Assembly (NCBI RefSeq): GCF_000495795.1
Contig: NZ_AWGD01000003.1
Location: 124,001-188,000, forward strand
Direction of reading: 5' to 3'
DNA: 64,000 nucleotides
DNA from: Asticcacaulis sp. AC460
GTDB taxonomy: Bacteria > Pseudomonadota > Alphaproteobacteria > Caulobacterales > Caulobacteraceae
Of this stretch, positions 50,463 through 59,525 are shown one piece after another (the stretch's first letter is position 1; every line of letters begins with the position of its first letter). The position numbers were made by a program, and so were the translations under genes. The notes below the pieces were generated by a model, which saw only the letters and a list, made by a program, of their open reading frames with translations, was not told the DNA's origin and did not search any database.

Positions 50463-51338
50463 ATGAAAACCCTCATCCGGCTGCTGGGTGTGGCAGTGGC
50501 CCTGGTCCTGCCGGCTGCCGTGCACGCCGAAACGCCCTTTACCTATGCCAGCGGCAAGCTGCTGCTGACCGGCGGGGTCAATACGGTCGAAGGAACAGCC
50601 GGCGGCGGCTTGACACCCTGGGCGGTCATCGGCTCTTACGGCGAAAAGGGCCAGTTCGGCGCCAATGTCTACGCCACAGACGTCAACACCACCGATTACG
50701 ATATCCGCTCCTACGGCGGGCTGGTCGGGCTGGACGACCGACTGGAAATCTCGTGGTCGCACCAGGATTTCGACACCGAAGCCGTCGGTGCGGCCTTAGG
50801 TTTGGGCCATGGCTACACCATCGGTCAGGACGTGCTGGGCGTGAAGGTCAAGATCCTGGGCGATGCCGTGCTGGAGCAGGACAGCTGGCTGCCCCAGGTG
50901 GCGGCCGGCATCCAGTTCAAGAAGAACCAGAACGGCGCCCTCGTGAAGGCCCTGGGTGCGCGCGACGACGAAGGCACCGACTATTACGTCTCGGCCACCA
51001 AGCTGTTCCTGGCCAAGGGGCTGCTGGTCAATGGCACGGTGCGCGCCACCAAGGCCAATCAGTTCGGGATCCTGGGCTTCGGCGGGATCGATGACGACTA
51101 TCACTACCAGTTCGAGGGCTCGGTCGCCTACCTGCTGACGCGCAAGATTGCCATTGGCGCCGAGATTCGCACCAAGCCGAACAACCTGGCCGTGGCGAAG
51201 GAAGACGCAGCTTTCGATGTCTTTGTTGCCTATGCGCCGGTGAAACACATCTCGCTGACCCTTGCCTATGCCGACCTCGGCAATATCGTCACCCGCCGTC
51301 AGACCGGCCTCTACGCCTCGCTGCAAGTCGGATTCTAG
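50463..51338 (+). CDS. DUF3034 outer membrane protein
   Basis: A 291-residue protein with a signal peptide (cleavage after VHA near 22). The mature part alternates strands and ends in YASLQVGF, an outer-membrane barrel signature. The blocks SGKLLLTGGVNTVEGTAGGGLTPWAVIGSYG and HGYTIGQDVLGVKVKILGDAV match DUF3034. It is followed 3 bp later by an exported truncated haemoglobin, so the two form an operon. Role is unknown; a shared function in gas or radical handling is possible. Confidence 0.82.
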   Translation: MKTLIRLLGVAVALVLPAAVHAETPFTYASGKLLLTGGVNTVEGTAGGGLTPWAVIGSYGEKGQFGANVYATDVNTTDYDIRSYGGLVGLDDRLEISWSHQDFDTEAVGAALGLGHGYTIGQDVLGVKVKILGDAVLEQDSWLPQVAAGIQFKKNQNGALVKALGARDDEGTDYYVSATKLFLAKGLLVNGTVRATKANQFGILGFGGIDDDYHYQFEGSVAYLLTRKIAIGAEIRTKPNNLAVAKEDAAFDVFVAYAPVKHISLTLAYADLGNIVTRRQTGLYASLQVGF

Positions 51339-51341
51339 ATC

Positions 51342-51803
51342 ATGAAAATCGCTCTGATAGCCCTCGCCCTGGCCGCCGTTTCGGCCCCTGCCCTGGCCGC
51401 CGATCCGGCGAAGGACAGCGCCGCCATAGCCCCCGTCATTGCTGCCGATGACAGTCTGTATCAGGCCTTCGGCGGCCATGACGGCCTGGTCAGGCTGGTC
51501 GACGACTTCATGGTGATCCTGCTGGACGATCCGCGAACGCACGACTTCTTCGTCGCCGCCAAGCAGGATCATATCAAGCTCATGCTGGTGGAACAGTTCT
51601 GCGTCGTGTTGAACGGCGGCTGCACCTATACCGGCAAGGGCATGAAGGAATCCCACGCTCAGTTGGGTATCGACCGCGCCGCCTTTAACGCCCTGGTCGA
51701 GGACCTTCAGAAGGCGATGGACAAGAACGACGTGCCCTTCCACGCCCAGAACAAGCTGCTGGCGGCCCTGGCGCCCCAACACCGCGATATCGTAACGAAT
51801 TAG
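51342..51803 (+). CDS. exported group I truncated haemoglobin
   Basis: A 153-residue protein with a cleavable signal peptide (MKIALIALALAAVSAPALA). The mature domain has the truncated-haemoglobin plan: LYQAFGGHDGLVRLVDDFMVILLDDPR, then YTGKGMKESHAQLGI with the proximal-type His, then a VPFHAQNKLLAALAP tail. Most truncated haemoglobins are cytoplasmic; a Sec signal puts this one in the periplasm. It may bind O2 or NO together with the DUF3034 barrel. Confidence 0.8.
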   Translation: MKIALIALALAAVSAPALAADPAKDSAAIAPVIAADDSLYQAFGGHDGLVRLVDDFMVILLDDPRTHDFFVAAKQDHIKLMLVEQFCVVLNGGCTYTGKGMKESHAQLGIDRAAFNALVEDLQKAMDKNDVPFHAQNKLLAALAPQHRDIVTN

Positions 51804-51827
51804 AGGCCGTTCGGACGCGTCAGGGCT

Positions 51828-52307
51828 TCAGGCCTCGCCCCGAACCGCCGCTTCGATTTTGGCCACGTCGATCTTGCCCATCTCCATCATCGCCGCGAAG
51901 ACGCGTTTGGCGACCTCTCCGCCTTGGGTCATGGCCTCGCTCAGGACACGCGGGGTGATCTGCCACGACAGGCCCCATTTGTCCTTGCACCAGCCGCAGG
52001 CGCTTTCCTGACCGCCGTTGCCGACGATGGCGTTCCAATAGCGGTCGGTCTCTTCCTGGTCTTCCGTCGCCACCTGGAAGGAGAAGGCTTCGGTTTGCTT
52101 GAACACGTCGCCGCCGTTCAACCCAAGGCACGGAATGCCCAGAACGGTGAATTCCACCGTCAAAACCTGCCCTGCCTTGCCGCCGGGATAGTTGGACGGC
52201 GCCTTGTGGACAGCCGCCACGGCGGTGTCGGGAAAGACCTCGGCGTAAAATCGCGCGGCCGCCTCAGCGTCGTGGTCGTACCACAGGCAGATGGTGTTCT
52301 TGTTCAT
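51828..52307 (-). CDS. VOC superfamily (PhnB-like) protein
   Basis: Start ATG 52307 (MNKNTICLWYDHDAEAAA) after GGGAGC; 159 residues. Glyoxalase/PhnB-type fold: ARFYAEVFPDT, GQVLTVEFTVLGIPCLGLNGGD, and KDKWGLSWQITPRVL, the pattern of proteins long annotated as 3-demethylubiquinone-9 3-methyltransferase. Real activity is unknown. It starts 13 bp after the stop of the membrane protein at 52321-52878 on the same strand. Confidence 0.85.
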   Translation of the reverse strand: MNKNTICLWYDHDAEAAARFYAEVFPDTAVAAVHKAPSNYPGGKAGQVLTVEFTVLGIPCLGLNGGDVFKQTEAFSFQVATEDQEETDRYWNAIVGNGGQESACGWCKDKWGLSWQITPRVLSEAMTQGGEVAKRVFAAMMEMGKIDVAKIEAAVRGEA

Positions 52308-52320
52308 GGTCAGCTCCCGA

Positions 52321-52878
52321 TCAGGCATCTCTGAGGCGGCCACCAATAGCACCGGCGACGCTGGCGATAAAGGCGCCGACAAACAGCGAAATTGCCAGGG
52401 CCGTCGAAAAGCCGACGCCCGCCTGGCGGACCTTTTCCACCACGCCGGTGCTCACTTCGGATGCGACCTCAGCCGCCGTATCACCAGCGCCGGCGGCAAG
52501 GCCGCCGATCAGGACGGCCACGGCGAGCGTTGCCAGGCACCAGCTCAGCAGGCCATGGGCTGTGTCGCGGAAGAAGACCTCATCGGCATGGACTCCGGCC
52601 CATTTGACACGCAGCCGTCCGGCCAGATAGCCGCCGATAAAGGACGACAGCCACTGCATGACGACCAGCCAGATCGCCGCGCCGAAGGTGAATTCGGCGG
52701 CGTCGCGTTCATTCAGCGTCCAGACGGTAAACGAGGCGAAACCAAGCGCCGAGCCGAGCGGTAAAAGGGCCAGGGTGACGCCGGTGGCCGCTACGGCGCC
52801 GGCGAAGATGGCCGGCCAGTTGACGGCGGACTGGCTGGATTCGATGTTAGGTGTCTCGGTGACGGCAATGTCGGTCAT
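52321..52878 (-). CDS. conserved membrane protein of unknown function
   Basis: Start ATG 52878 (MTDIAVTETPN) after GGGAGG gives 185 residues. Four membrane segments are apparent, including AIFAGAVAATGVTLALLPLGSALGF and MQWLSSFIGGYLAGRL, plus a C-terminal segment ALAISLFVGAFIASVAGAIGG. The type is frequent in alphaproteobacteria next to stress genes, but no function is established. Probably co-transcribed with the VOC gene. Confidence 0.7.
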   Translation of the reverse strand: MTDIAVTETPNIESSQSAVNWPAIFAGAVAATGVTLALLPLGSALGFASFTVWTLNERDAAEFTFGAAIWLVVMQWLSSFIGGYLAGRLRVKWAGVHADEVFFRDTAHGLLSWCLATLAVAVLIGGLAAGAGDTAAEVASEVSTGVVEKVRQAGVGFSTALAISLFVGAFIASVAGAIGGRLRDA

Positions 52879-52973
52879 ATCAGCCTCCCAATGGATTGTC
52901 GGGAAGATCAGCCGTTCACCGCCGTTTCGAAATGCCGGGCCAGCGTCCGGATTGCAATTTTTCGGTAAGCCGC

Positions 52974-54032
52974 TCAGTCCCCTGCGCATTGTCTCTGGCC
53001 GAGGCCGGTGCGGGCGGCCCTGATCAAGCTGTGCTCGCCATCGGCGTCGGTGGTCAATTCGAAGAAGAACACACCCGACAGGCCATGTTCGGCGGCCCAG
53101 GCAGATTTGCGGCGGCTGATGTCGGCGCTGTCGAACCACAGATGGCCGGATTTCCCCTTGGCGAGGGCCGTTGGGTCGTACTTCAGCCGTTCCGCGATCT
53201 CGTTGTAGGGCACATGTTTGGCCGACAGCGCCTTGCCGTCGGGAAATTCGATGCCGTAGGCGGGTTGGCCCAGCCAGATCTTGTCGTGTTTGAAGCCATT
53301 CTTTTCAGCCCAGGCGACCGCCTTCTGCACCATGTCGAAGGACGAATGGTGGCCGACCGGCGATGACGCCCAGGCGCCGGTGAAGTCGTAAGCCATCAGG
53401 TTGACGTGGTCGACATGGTCCTGGATGTCGGCGGTGTACTGGGCGCCCGTCCAATCGCCAGCGAAGATATCGACTGACAGTTTGACGGACTGCGGCAGTC
53501 CAGCACGCAGCTCTTTCAGCAGGATGCCGAGCAAAGGGCTTTCATCGGGATCGCGCCCGCCCTTGTTCTGGCTGTGCTGCCAGGTCCAGTATTCCCAGTC
53601 GAGATCGATACCGTCGATCTGGTAGGTCTCGACCAGTTGGCGGACCTCGGCGACGAAGCGGGCGCGGCGTACGGGATCGCGCGCGATCTGTTGGAAGGCG
53701 TCGTCATAGCCCGCGGCGCCACCGATAGAGACATAGACGAGATCGTTGTGGGCGTGGGCCTGGGTGACCAAATCCTTCAGGTAGGGCGCGACCTCATCCG
53801 TGTTCAGGCTGCCGTCGGCACGCGGCAGGACGAAGCCCGTGGCGATGCCGTCCAGGGTCGTCCAGTCGACCTTGGCGACGGGATAGGCCTGATGGCGCCA
53901 CGACGGATAAAAGGCCGTTAGAGGCACGCAGGCAGCATTGGCGACCGGCGGTGCCGGAGTCTGGGCATTGCACTGGGTCAGTGAGACGAGCAGCAACGAA
54001 GCCGCCGTGAGCACGGTCGCACGAAAAGCCAT
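52974..54032 (-). CDS. glycoside hydrolase family 18 protein (chitinase-like), exported
   Basis: The start is placed at ATG 54032 (MAFRATVL) because AAGGGGGG lies seven bases before it, too close to the ATG at 54038. The 352-residue protein has a signal peptide with a possible lipoprotein Cys (SLTQC). The GH18 barrel shows SIGG and the catalytic DGIDLDWEYW (D140 to E147), then VNLMAYDFTGAW and the final GVFFFEL. Activity on chitin or another N-acetylglucosamine polymer is expected. It is not near the uronate genes functionally. Confidence 0.87.
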   Translation of the reverse strand: MAFRATVLTAASLLLVSLTQCNAQTPAPPVANAACVPLTAFYPSWRHQAYPVAKVDWTTLDGIATGFVLPRADGSLNTDEVAPYLKDLVTQAHAHNDLVYVSIGGAAGYDDAFQQIARDPVRRARFVAEVRQLVETYQIDGIDLDWEYWTWQHSQNKGGRDPDESPLLGILLKELRAGLPQSVKLSVDIFAGDWTGAQYTADIQDHVDHVNLMAYDFTGAWASSPVGHHSSFDMVQKAVAWAEKNGFKHDKIWLGQPAYGIEFPDGKALSAKHVPYNEIAERLKYDPTALAKGKSGHLWFDSADISRRKSAWAAEHGLSGVFFFELTTDADGEHSLIRAARTGLGQRQCAGD

Positions 54033-54104
54033 GTTCATCCCCCCTTGTGGTTGGGACGGACCATAGCCAAAACCTGCGCCGTGTGGTGTGAATTCCCGGT
54101 AATC

Positions 54105-55112
54105 TTACCGTTTGACGTCAAAGCCGCCGCCGCTGACGAAGCCGTCGAGGTCGGCCGATGTCGCCAGGCTGGCATCGCCCGGCTGGGCGTGCTTGAGGCA
54201 GGCGCAGGCAATGCCGAAGTCCAGCGCCTCACGATCAGAAACACCGTTCAGCAGGCCGTGGAAAACGCCGGCGGCAAAGGCATCGCCACCGCCGATACGG
54301 TCAACGATGCGCTCGATGTCGTAGGTCTCGGTCTCCAGCACCTTGCCTGGTGTGAACATCAGCCCGGCCAGGCGGTTGTGGTCGACACTGACCTGGGTGC
54401 GGCGCGTGCCGACCAGACGCTTAAGGTTGGGGAACAGCTTGAAGGCGTGTTTGGCGGCGTCCTGCGCCTTACCTTTGAAATCCTCGCCCGTGATCAGCTC
54501 GATGTCGCGGATGCCGCCGAAGACCAGGTCGGCCTCGGCGATCAGGTCCTTGATCAGTTTGCGCGCATCGCCGCCCCAGGCTTCCCACAGCTTGGGGCGG
54601 TAGTTGCAGTCGTAGGAGACCTGGATGCCCAGCTTGCGCGCGGCCTGCATGGCCTTCAGCGCGGCGGCGACGCAGTTGGCGCCCAGGGCGGCGGTGACGC
54701 CGGAGACGTGCAGCCAGCCGGCGTTTTTGAGCAGGCGCGGCCAGTTCAGGCGGTTGAATTTGGCGGTGGCGAAGGCCGAGGCGGCGCGGTCGTAGAGGAT
54801 GTCGGACGGGCGGTGGATGGCGCCGGGCGTCAGGAAGTACAGGCCCATGCGGCCGGCGCCGGTCGTGACGTTGTCGACGTCGACACCCCAGCGGCGCAGC
54901 TCCTGTTTCGCGCCCAGGCCCAGGGCATTGTCGGGCACGATGCTGACCATGCGCGTGGCATGGCCCAGCCGTGACAGGCCGATGGCGACATTGGCTTCGG
55001 CCCCGCCAACGAAGGGCTCGAGCGGCGGGATTTCCTCCAGCAGCCGGCCGCCGGTGGCGGTCAGGCGAACCAGAAGTTCTCCGAAACAGACAAAGGTTTT
55101 TGCATCAGACAT
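54105..55112 (-). CDS. kdgK: 2-keto-3-deoxygluconate kinase
   Basis: AGGAG ends immediately before an ATG at 55118, so the second ATG at 55112 (MSDAKTFVCFGELL), six bases later, is the likely start. The protein is a PfkB-type sugar kinase: GELLVRL at the N-terminus, FVGGAEANVAIGLSRLG for substrate binding, and DRIGGGDAFAAG with the catalytic Asp near the C-terminus. It phosphorylates 2-keto-3-deoxygluconate to KDPG, the exit from hexuronate degradation. It lies behind the receptor gene but after that gene's terminator, so it has its own promoter. Confidence 0.88.
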   Translation of the reverse strand: MSDAKTFVCFGELLVRLTATGGRLLEEIPPLEPFVGGAEANVAIGLSRLGHATRMVSIVPDNALGLGAKQELRRWGVDVDNVTTGAGRMGLYFLTPGAIHRPSDILYDRAASAFATAKFNRLNWPRLLKNAGWLHVSGVTAALGANCVAAALKAMQAARKLGIQVSYDCNYRPKLWEAWGGDARKLIKDLIAEADLVFGGIRDIELITGEDFKGKAQDAAKHAFKLFPNLKRLVGTRRTQVSVDHNRLAGLMFTPGKVLETETYDIERIVDRIGGGDAFAAGVFHGLLNGVSDREALDFGIACACLKHAQPGDASLATSADLDGFVSGGGFDVKR

Positions 55113-55180
55113 AGCCATCTCCTGTAGTGGCTATAGCCAGCCGCAACCGATAGAAAAAGCAAAAAGCACTAGCTTTACAT

Positions 55181-55208
55181 AAAAAGAGGCGCCGGAAGAA
55201 CCGGCGCC
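55181..55208 (-). terminator. terminator after TonB-dependent receptor
   Basis: GGCGCCGG (55188-55195) pairs with CCGGCGCC (55201-55208) over AAGAA; on the minus strand TCTTTTTATG follows. A second perfect hairpin, GGAGCGGC-ATG-GCCGCTCC (55275-55293), lies 12 bp after the receptor stop. Confidence 0.85.
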
Positions 55209-55304
55209 CCAAGTCACTCGAGAGGAAACAGTTACTCTGAGCCTCATGCCAAAACACAAGACATCGGAAAACTTGGAGCGGCATGGCCGCTCCTATCCAG
55301 ACGG

Positions 55305-58211
55305 TCAGTACTTATAGCGGAAACCGACATAGTACTGGCGGCCCGAATGGCCGTAGTCGTACAGCAGATCCGAGGCGGTATTGCCCTGGGGGGTGTTGTA
55401 CGAAATGAAGCGATCATCCGGTTCATCGGTCAGGTTAACGCCTTCCAGGATGAAGGTGAACTGCGGATTGATGGTCCAGGTGAGCTGGGCGTCGACGTTG
55501 AAGGTCTCGTTCTTGCCCCAGAAATCGGCGCCGGAGCCCGGGCTGAGGGCCGACAGGTAGCCATCGCGGTAGGCAAAGGCGACACGTCCGGCGAGAGCGT
55601 CACCTTCGTAGTACAGGGTGACGTTCCAGGCTTCGGGCGACAGGCCCAGCAGGTTGGCCTTGGTCGTCGTCGTGGCCGCCGCCGTGGTGAAGTAGTCGAT
55701 CTGCGACTCAACGTGGGTGTAGTTGACGATACCGCCCGTCTTGGACAGGAAGCCCGGCAGGAAGGTGAAGGGCTTCTGCAGCGAGATTTCGTAGCCCTTC
55801 AGATCGCCGCCCGGGGTGTTGACCGGGGTGGTGACGGCATAGACCGCGTCGGCGGCTTCGCCGAACTCGGCCGGATCGTAACCCAGGTCGGCCAGGCGGA
55901 TGTTCTGGGTCCGCGACTGGATATAGGAGTTCAGCTTCTTCTGGAAGAAGGCGACCGTGAACAGGGTGTCGCGGTCCGGATACCATTCGATGCTGAGGTC
56001 GGTCGTATCGGCGCGGGTCGGGTTCAGCGACGGGTTGCCGGTCGTGATGGTGTTGGCCGTGGTGTTGACCGAACCGCCGCCAGGGATCAGGCTGAGGAGG
56101 GTCGGACGCGCCATGGTCTTGGCGGTCGCGAAGCGGACATAGACGTTGTCGTGCGGCTCGAGCACGAAGTTCAGCGACGGCAGCGAGTCGTGGTAGGTGC
56201 GCTCAACCGTGGTCAGCTGGAAGCCGGTCGGCGTGCCGATATAGCCGGTGGCGACCAGGCTGGTATCGACTTCGCGGGTGCCGATATTACCCCGGAAGGG
56301 CATGCCGGCGACATCGCCGCGGAAGTCCAGTTGCAGCCACACGCCTGCGTCTTCTTCCGATGCGAAGCGGGTATTGGTCCGCGACGACGAGTTGGTCGAA
56401 TTCATCGTGAAGGTGCCGTTGGCGTTGGTGCAGCGGCAGTCATAGTTGAAGGTCGAGCGGATCAGGTCCAGGTTCGGCACCAGGTAGGTGTTGCCGCCCA
56501 CCGTCACTTCCTGCGAGAACTTGGCGATGTCGCCGTTGATCGTGCTGGCCAGCAGGGCCGAACCCGTGGTGGTGGCGTTTTCGTCGCGGGTGTTGACGTT
56601 GCTGGTATAGCGGCCGAACTCGGACGAGTTGAAGTTGTACTTCTTGTTCGACAGGCCACCCTTCAGGGTCAGGTTGTCGTTGATGTCGAAGGCCAGATCC
56701 AGGCGCGCCGTGCTGAACTCGTTCTTCACGTTCTGCGGACGCAGGCGGATCAGCGACGCGTCGCCGGCGGCGGTGCTGGTCGAATAGGTCCAGTAACAAG
56801 CCTGGTTCGGCTGGCAGTTGGTCGAGGAGCTGCCATAGTTGAACACCGGCGCCGTCATGTCCGTATAGTCGTAGGAATAACCGTCGACATTATAGGACTC
56901 GAAGGTGAAGGTGGTCTGTTCCGGCGTGTCCTGGTCCGAGGTCGACGAACCGATCAGCAGCTTGGAGGTCAGGCGGTCGCCCCACTTCTGGTCCCAGGTC
57001 AGGTTGAGCTGGTCGAAAGTGGTGGTCAGGTCATCGAAGCGGTGTTCGGCGCGGATATCGACATCGTTGAACGAGCCTTTGATCAAGGTGCCCTTGTCAT
57101 CGATCGTGTAGTTGTAGACATCGGTCTGGGGCAGGCCCTGGCCGGCGCGGCTGAACGACAGGGCTTCGATTTCCCATTCGTCGCGGTCGGCCTCGAAGGT
57201 GGCGTGCATGGCGTCGAGGGTGAAGGTACCGCCGTCCCAGGGACGGGCCTGGAACGATGCCGTCACGCCGAGGCGCTTCTGCTGGGTTTCGAAGTGGTTA
57301 TATCGCGGAATGCGCGGGTGCAGCGAATTGACCAGCTTCTGGGCTTCCGGATCGGTGATCGCGGCTGTGCCGGTCGGAATGTTGATGAAGCTGGTGCCAC
57401 CGTTGGCGCTGTAGGACTGGAAGCGGCCGGCGGTGCCCGCCGACGACGAATTTTCCCAGCGCGTGGTGTTGGTAGAGTCTTCGATGACCAGACGTTCGCC
57501 ATAGGCCACCGAAAGCAGGGCGCCCAGCTTGCCGTCGGCCCAGCGGTTGGCGATCATGAAGGTGCCGCGCGGCTCGAACTGCTCGGCCTTGTCGTTGTAG
57601 CCGAACTGCAGCGACGAAGCGAGGGTAAAGCCCTTATAGTCGAAAGGACGGGCGGTCTGCAGGTCGACCGTGGCGCCCAGGGAGCCTTCTTCGACCTCGG
57701 CCGACATCGACTTGCGCACGGTCAGCGAGTTGAACAGGTCGGCGGCGAAGACGTTGAAGTCGAAGCCGCGGCTGCGGTTGGTACCGCCCGAGGCATCCTT
57801 GGAACCCGTGGTGGCCAGGGCTTCCAGGCCGTTCAGGCGGGTGCGCGAGAATTCGGAGTTCAGGCCGCGGACCGTGATCTGCTTGCCTTCGCCGCCATCG
57901 CGGTCGATCGAGACGCCCGGAATGCGCTGCAGGCTTTCGGCCAGGTTCAGATCCGGGAACTGGCCGATATCCTCGGCCTTGATGACGTCGACCATGTCGG
58001 TCGAGCGCTTCTTTTCGCTGATGGCGGTTTGCAGCGATCCGCGGAAGCCTGTGACAACGACGACGTCGCCATCGGCCGGTGCGGCGGCTGCGGTGTCCTG
58101 GGCCATGGCGGGAACGGCGAAGGCGCCGGCGGCCAGCGCCACAGCGGTCATGGAGACCCCGAAGCGCAGGAAGGTTTTGGACGCACCTGTGGCGTCAATT
58201 GACTTGGTCAT
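55305..58211 (-). CDS. TonB-dependent receptor
   Basis: The 968-residue outer membrane transporter starts at ATG 58211 with GGGGAG eight bases upstream. A signal peptide ends near residue 38. The TonB box/plug region is DGDVVVVTGFRGSLQTAISEKK, then DIGQFPDLNLAESLQRIPGVSIDRD (plug), and RGLNSEFSRTRLNG. A 22-stranded barrel follows and ends in YVGFRYKY. The RGLNSEF pattern with a long plug belongs to the carbohydrate-type receptors of Caulobacterales. Context and operators suggest uptake of oligogalacturonides or other uronides. Confidence 0.9.
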   Translation of the reverse strand: MTKSIDATGASKTFLRFGVSMTAVALAAGAFAVPAMAQDTAAAAPADGDVVVVTGFRGSLQTAISEKKRSTDMVDVIKAEDIGQFPDLNLAESLQRIPGVSIDRDGGEGKQITVRGLNSEFSRTRLNGLEALATTGSKDASGGTNRSRGFDFNVFAADLFNSLTVRKSMSAEVEEGSLGATVDLQTARPFDYKGFTLASSLQFGYNDKAEQFEPRGTFMIANRWADGKLGALLSVAYGERLVIEDSTNTTRWENSSSAGTAGRFQSYSANGGTSFINIPTGTAAITDPEAQKLVNSLHPRIPRYNHFETQQKRLGVTASFQARPWDGGTFTLDAMHATFEADRDEWEIEALSFSRAGQGLPQTDVYNYTIDDKGTLIKGSFNDVDIRAEHRFDDLTTTFDQLNLTWDQKWGDRLTSKLLIGSSTSDQDTPEQTTFTFESYNVDGYSYDYTDMTAPVFNYGSSSTNCQPNQACYWTYSTSTAAGDASLIRLRPQNVKNEFSTARLDLAFDINDNLTLKGGLSNKKYNFNSSEFGRYTSNVNTRDENATTTGSALLASTINGDIAKFSQEVTVGGNTYLVPNLDLIRSTFNYDCRCTNANGTFTMNSTNSSSRTNTRFASEEDAGVWLQLDFRGDVAGMPFRGNIGTREVDTSLVATGYIGTPTGFQLTTVERTYHDSLPSLNFVLEPHDNVYVRFATAKTMARPTLLSLIPGGGSVNTTANTITTGNPSLNPTRADTTDLSIEWYPDRDTLFTVAFFQKKLNSYIQSRTQNIRLADLGYDPAEFGEAADAVYAVTTPVNTPGGDLKGYEISLQKPFTFLPGFLSKTGGIVNYTHVESQIDYFTTAAATTTTKANLLGLSPEAWNVTLYYEGDALAGRVAFAYRDGYLSALSPGSGADFWGKNETFNVDAQLTWTINPQFTFILEGVNLTDEPDDRFISYNTPQGNTASDLLYDYGHSGRQYYVGFRYKY

Positions 58212-58235
58212 AAGATTTTACTCCCCGTTTGTGCC

Positions 58236-58249
58236 ACCGCTTAAGCGGT
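58236..58249. promoter_or_regulatory. 14-bp palindrome in receptor leader
   Basis: ACCGCTTAAGCGGT is a perfect palindrome 25 bp upstream of the receptor start and 20 bp from the nearer uronate operator. It could form a leader hairpin or bind a second regulator. Confidence 0.35.
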
Positions 58250-58268
58250 TGATCATTTGGCGACTTGA

Positions 58269-58282
58269 TGACACCGGTGTCA
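58269..58282. promoter_or_regulatory. LacI-type operator, perfect palindrome (receptor gene, proximal)
   Basis: TGACACCGGTGTCA is a perfect 14-bp palindrome with the central CG step typical of LacI-family operators, 58 bp upstream of the receptor start. It is the best of four related sites in the locus. Confidence 0.75.
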
Positions 58283-58367
58283 CTCTCGTGTGTGAGGTGG
58301 TTGACCGAATGATGTCCGAACTAAAACATAGAAATTTTACAGAGACAAGCCATCGTCATGGTTAAAA

Positions 58368-58381
58368 TGACACCGGTGGCA
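58368..58381. promoter_or_regulatory. LacI-type operator (receptor gene, distal)
   Basis: TGACACCGGTGGCA differs from the palindrome at one position. It lies 99 bp from the proximal site, close to a whole number of helical turns, so the two could be bridged by one repressor. Confidence 0.65.
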
Positions 58382-58529
58382 CAAACCGTTTCCGGTTTCA
58401 TCGCACCTGCGTTATTTTTGCCATAGCTGTAACGCTGGTTCTTTTCATCTGTAAAAAATCGACTCCTAGCTTTGACATTGCCTTAACCGTAATCGCGAAG
58501 ACTTAAGCTAGTCTTACCCCGCAAACGTG

Positions 58530-58557
58530 AAGGCCCCGCAGGGGTCTGCGGGGCCTT
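58530..58557 (-). terminator. hairpin terminator of FAH-family gene
   Basis: AAGGCCCCGCA (58530-58540) pairs with TGCGGGGCCTT (58547-58557) over a 6-base loop, 23 bp after the stop. The T-run is short. Confidence 0.7.
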
Positions 58558-58579
58558 CTGAGACGTTGACGCGCGGTTA

Positions 58580-59434
58580 TCAGCCCAGCTCGGCGACGTC
58601 GGCGGTGACAGCGACGGTGCGCAGTTTCAACACGGCGGTGTCGTGGTAGCCGCTAAAGGTGACGACCGAGCTCTGGTTGGCGCCGATGTCGTGGATGCCG
58701 GTGGTGGCGCCCGACGAGATGAGCTGGCCGCGCTTCAGCGGCAGGCCACGGGCCGCGAGATGTCCGGCCAGCCAGGCAATGGCTTTCAGCGGACCGCCAG
58801 GCATGGTGAACAAGCCGCCCTCGCCGACCACGGCGCCATCGATTTCGGTGCGGGCCGAGAAGGCTTTGAGGTGTTCGGCGTCGAGCTGGGCGACGGTCGA
58901 GTCGGAGTCGAACTCGCCCAGGCGCGGCCCCAGGATCAGGCCGAAATTGTTGCCAAAATCGGAGACGGTGACGACGGGGCCCAGTGTGTTGATGGTCGGC
59001 AGCGGTGAGCCAGCCATTTCGATGCCGGCGAAGACGGCGTCGATCAGGCGCAGGGCGTCGTCTTCGCTGTACTCGGTCTTTTGCGGGTCGGCGTCGTGGT
59101 CGATGCGGAAGATGTATTCGGCCTCGACGGCGGCGAAACCGCCTTCATAGACGGCGACGGTGACCTCTTCGCCCTGATAGTCCTTGAAGGCGGGGGCGAA
59201 GATCGGGCCGGCCAGGCGTTCGGTGCCGTGCAGCGGCTGGAATTCGGGCTTCAGGCGGCCGATCTTCCAGCCGACAATGGGGCGATCCCACAGTTTAATC
59301 GCACGGTCCTGGATGGCGTAGGACTGTTCCATGCGCTGGGGCACATCGCCGGGATAGTCGGGCAAAGCCGTGCCGGCGCGGCGGGCCGTGACAAATTGCT
59401 CAGCAATTTTCTGGGCGATCTCATCGAAGTTCAT
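58580..59434 (-). CDS. FAH-superfamily hydratase/hydrolase (2-keto-4-pentenoate hydratase-like)
   Basis: A 284-residue protein with GGAGA before the ATG. It has the FAH/MhpD fold: an N-terminal helical part (QRMEQSYAIQDRAIKLW), GWKIG, then AVEAEYIFRI with the metal-binding Glu residues, and a C-terminal SSGATTGIHDIG. Known relatives hydrate 2-keto-4-pentenoate or act on other 2-keto acids in a Mg-dependent way. Within a hexuronate operon it may act on a keto-deoxy sugar acid, but that is inference. It has its own operator-like half-site 30 bp upstream and ends at a hairpin. Confidence 0.75.
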   Translation of the reverse strand: MNFDEIAQKIAEQFVTARRAGTALPDYPGDVPQRMEQSYAIQDRAIKLWDRPIVGWKIGRLKPEFQPLHGTERLAGPIFAPAFKDYQGEEVTVAVYEGGFAAVEAEYIFRIDHDADPQKTEYSEDDALRLIDAVFAGIEMAGSPLPTINTLGPVVTVSDFGNNFGLILGPRLGEFDSDSTVAQLDAEHLKAFSARTEIDGAVVGEGGLFTMPGGPLKAIAWLAGHLAARGLPLKRGQLISSGATTGIHDIGANQSSVVTFSGYHDTAVLKLRTVAVTADVAELG

Positions 59435-59463
59435 GGTCGGTCTCCTTTGCGGTGCCGACTACA

Positions 59464-59477
59464 GGAAACCGGTGTCA
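59464..59477. promoter_or_regulatory. LacI-type operator (FAH-family gene)
   Basis: GGAAACCGGTGTCA has the perfect half ACCGGTGTCA and a degenerate other half, centred about 36 bp upstream of the FAH-gene ATG. Confidence 0.5.
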
Positions 59478-59525
59478 TAATCAACGGGTCCGACGGAAGA
59501 ATTGGCTACGCACAGCACGGCGAAT

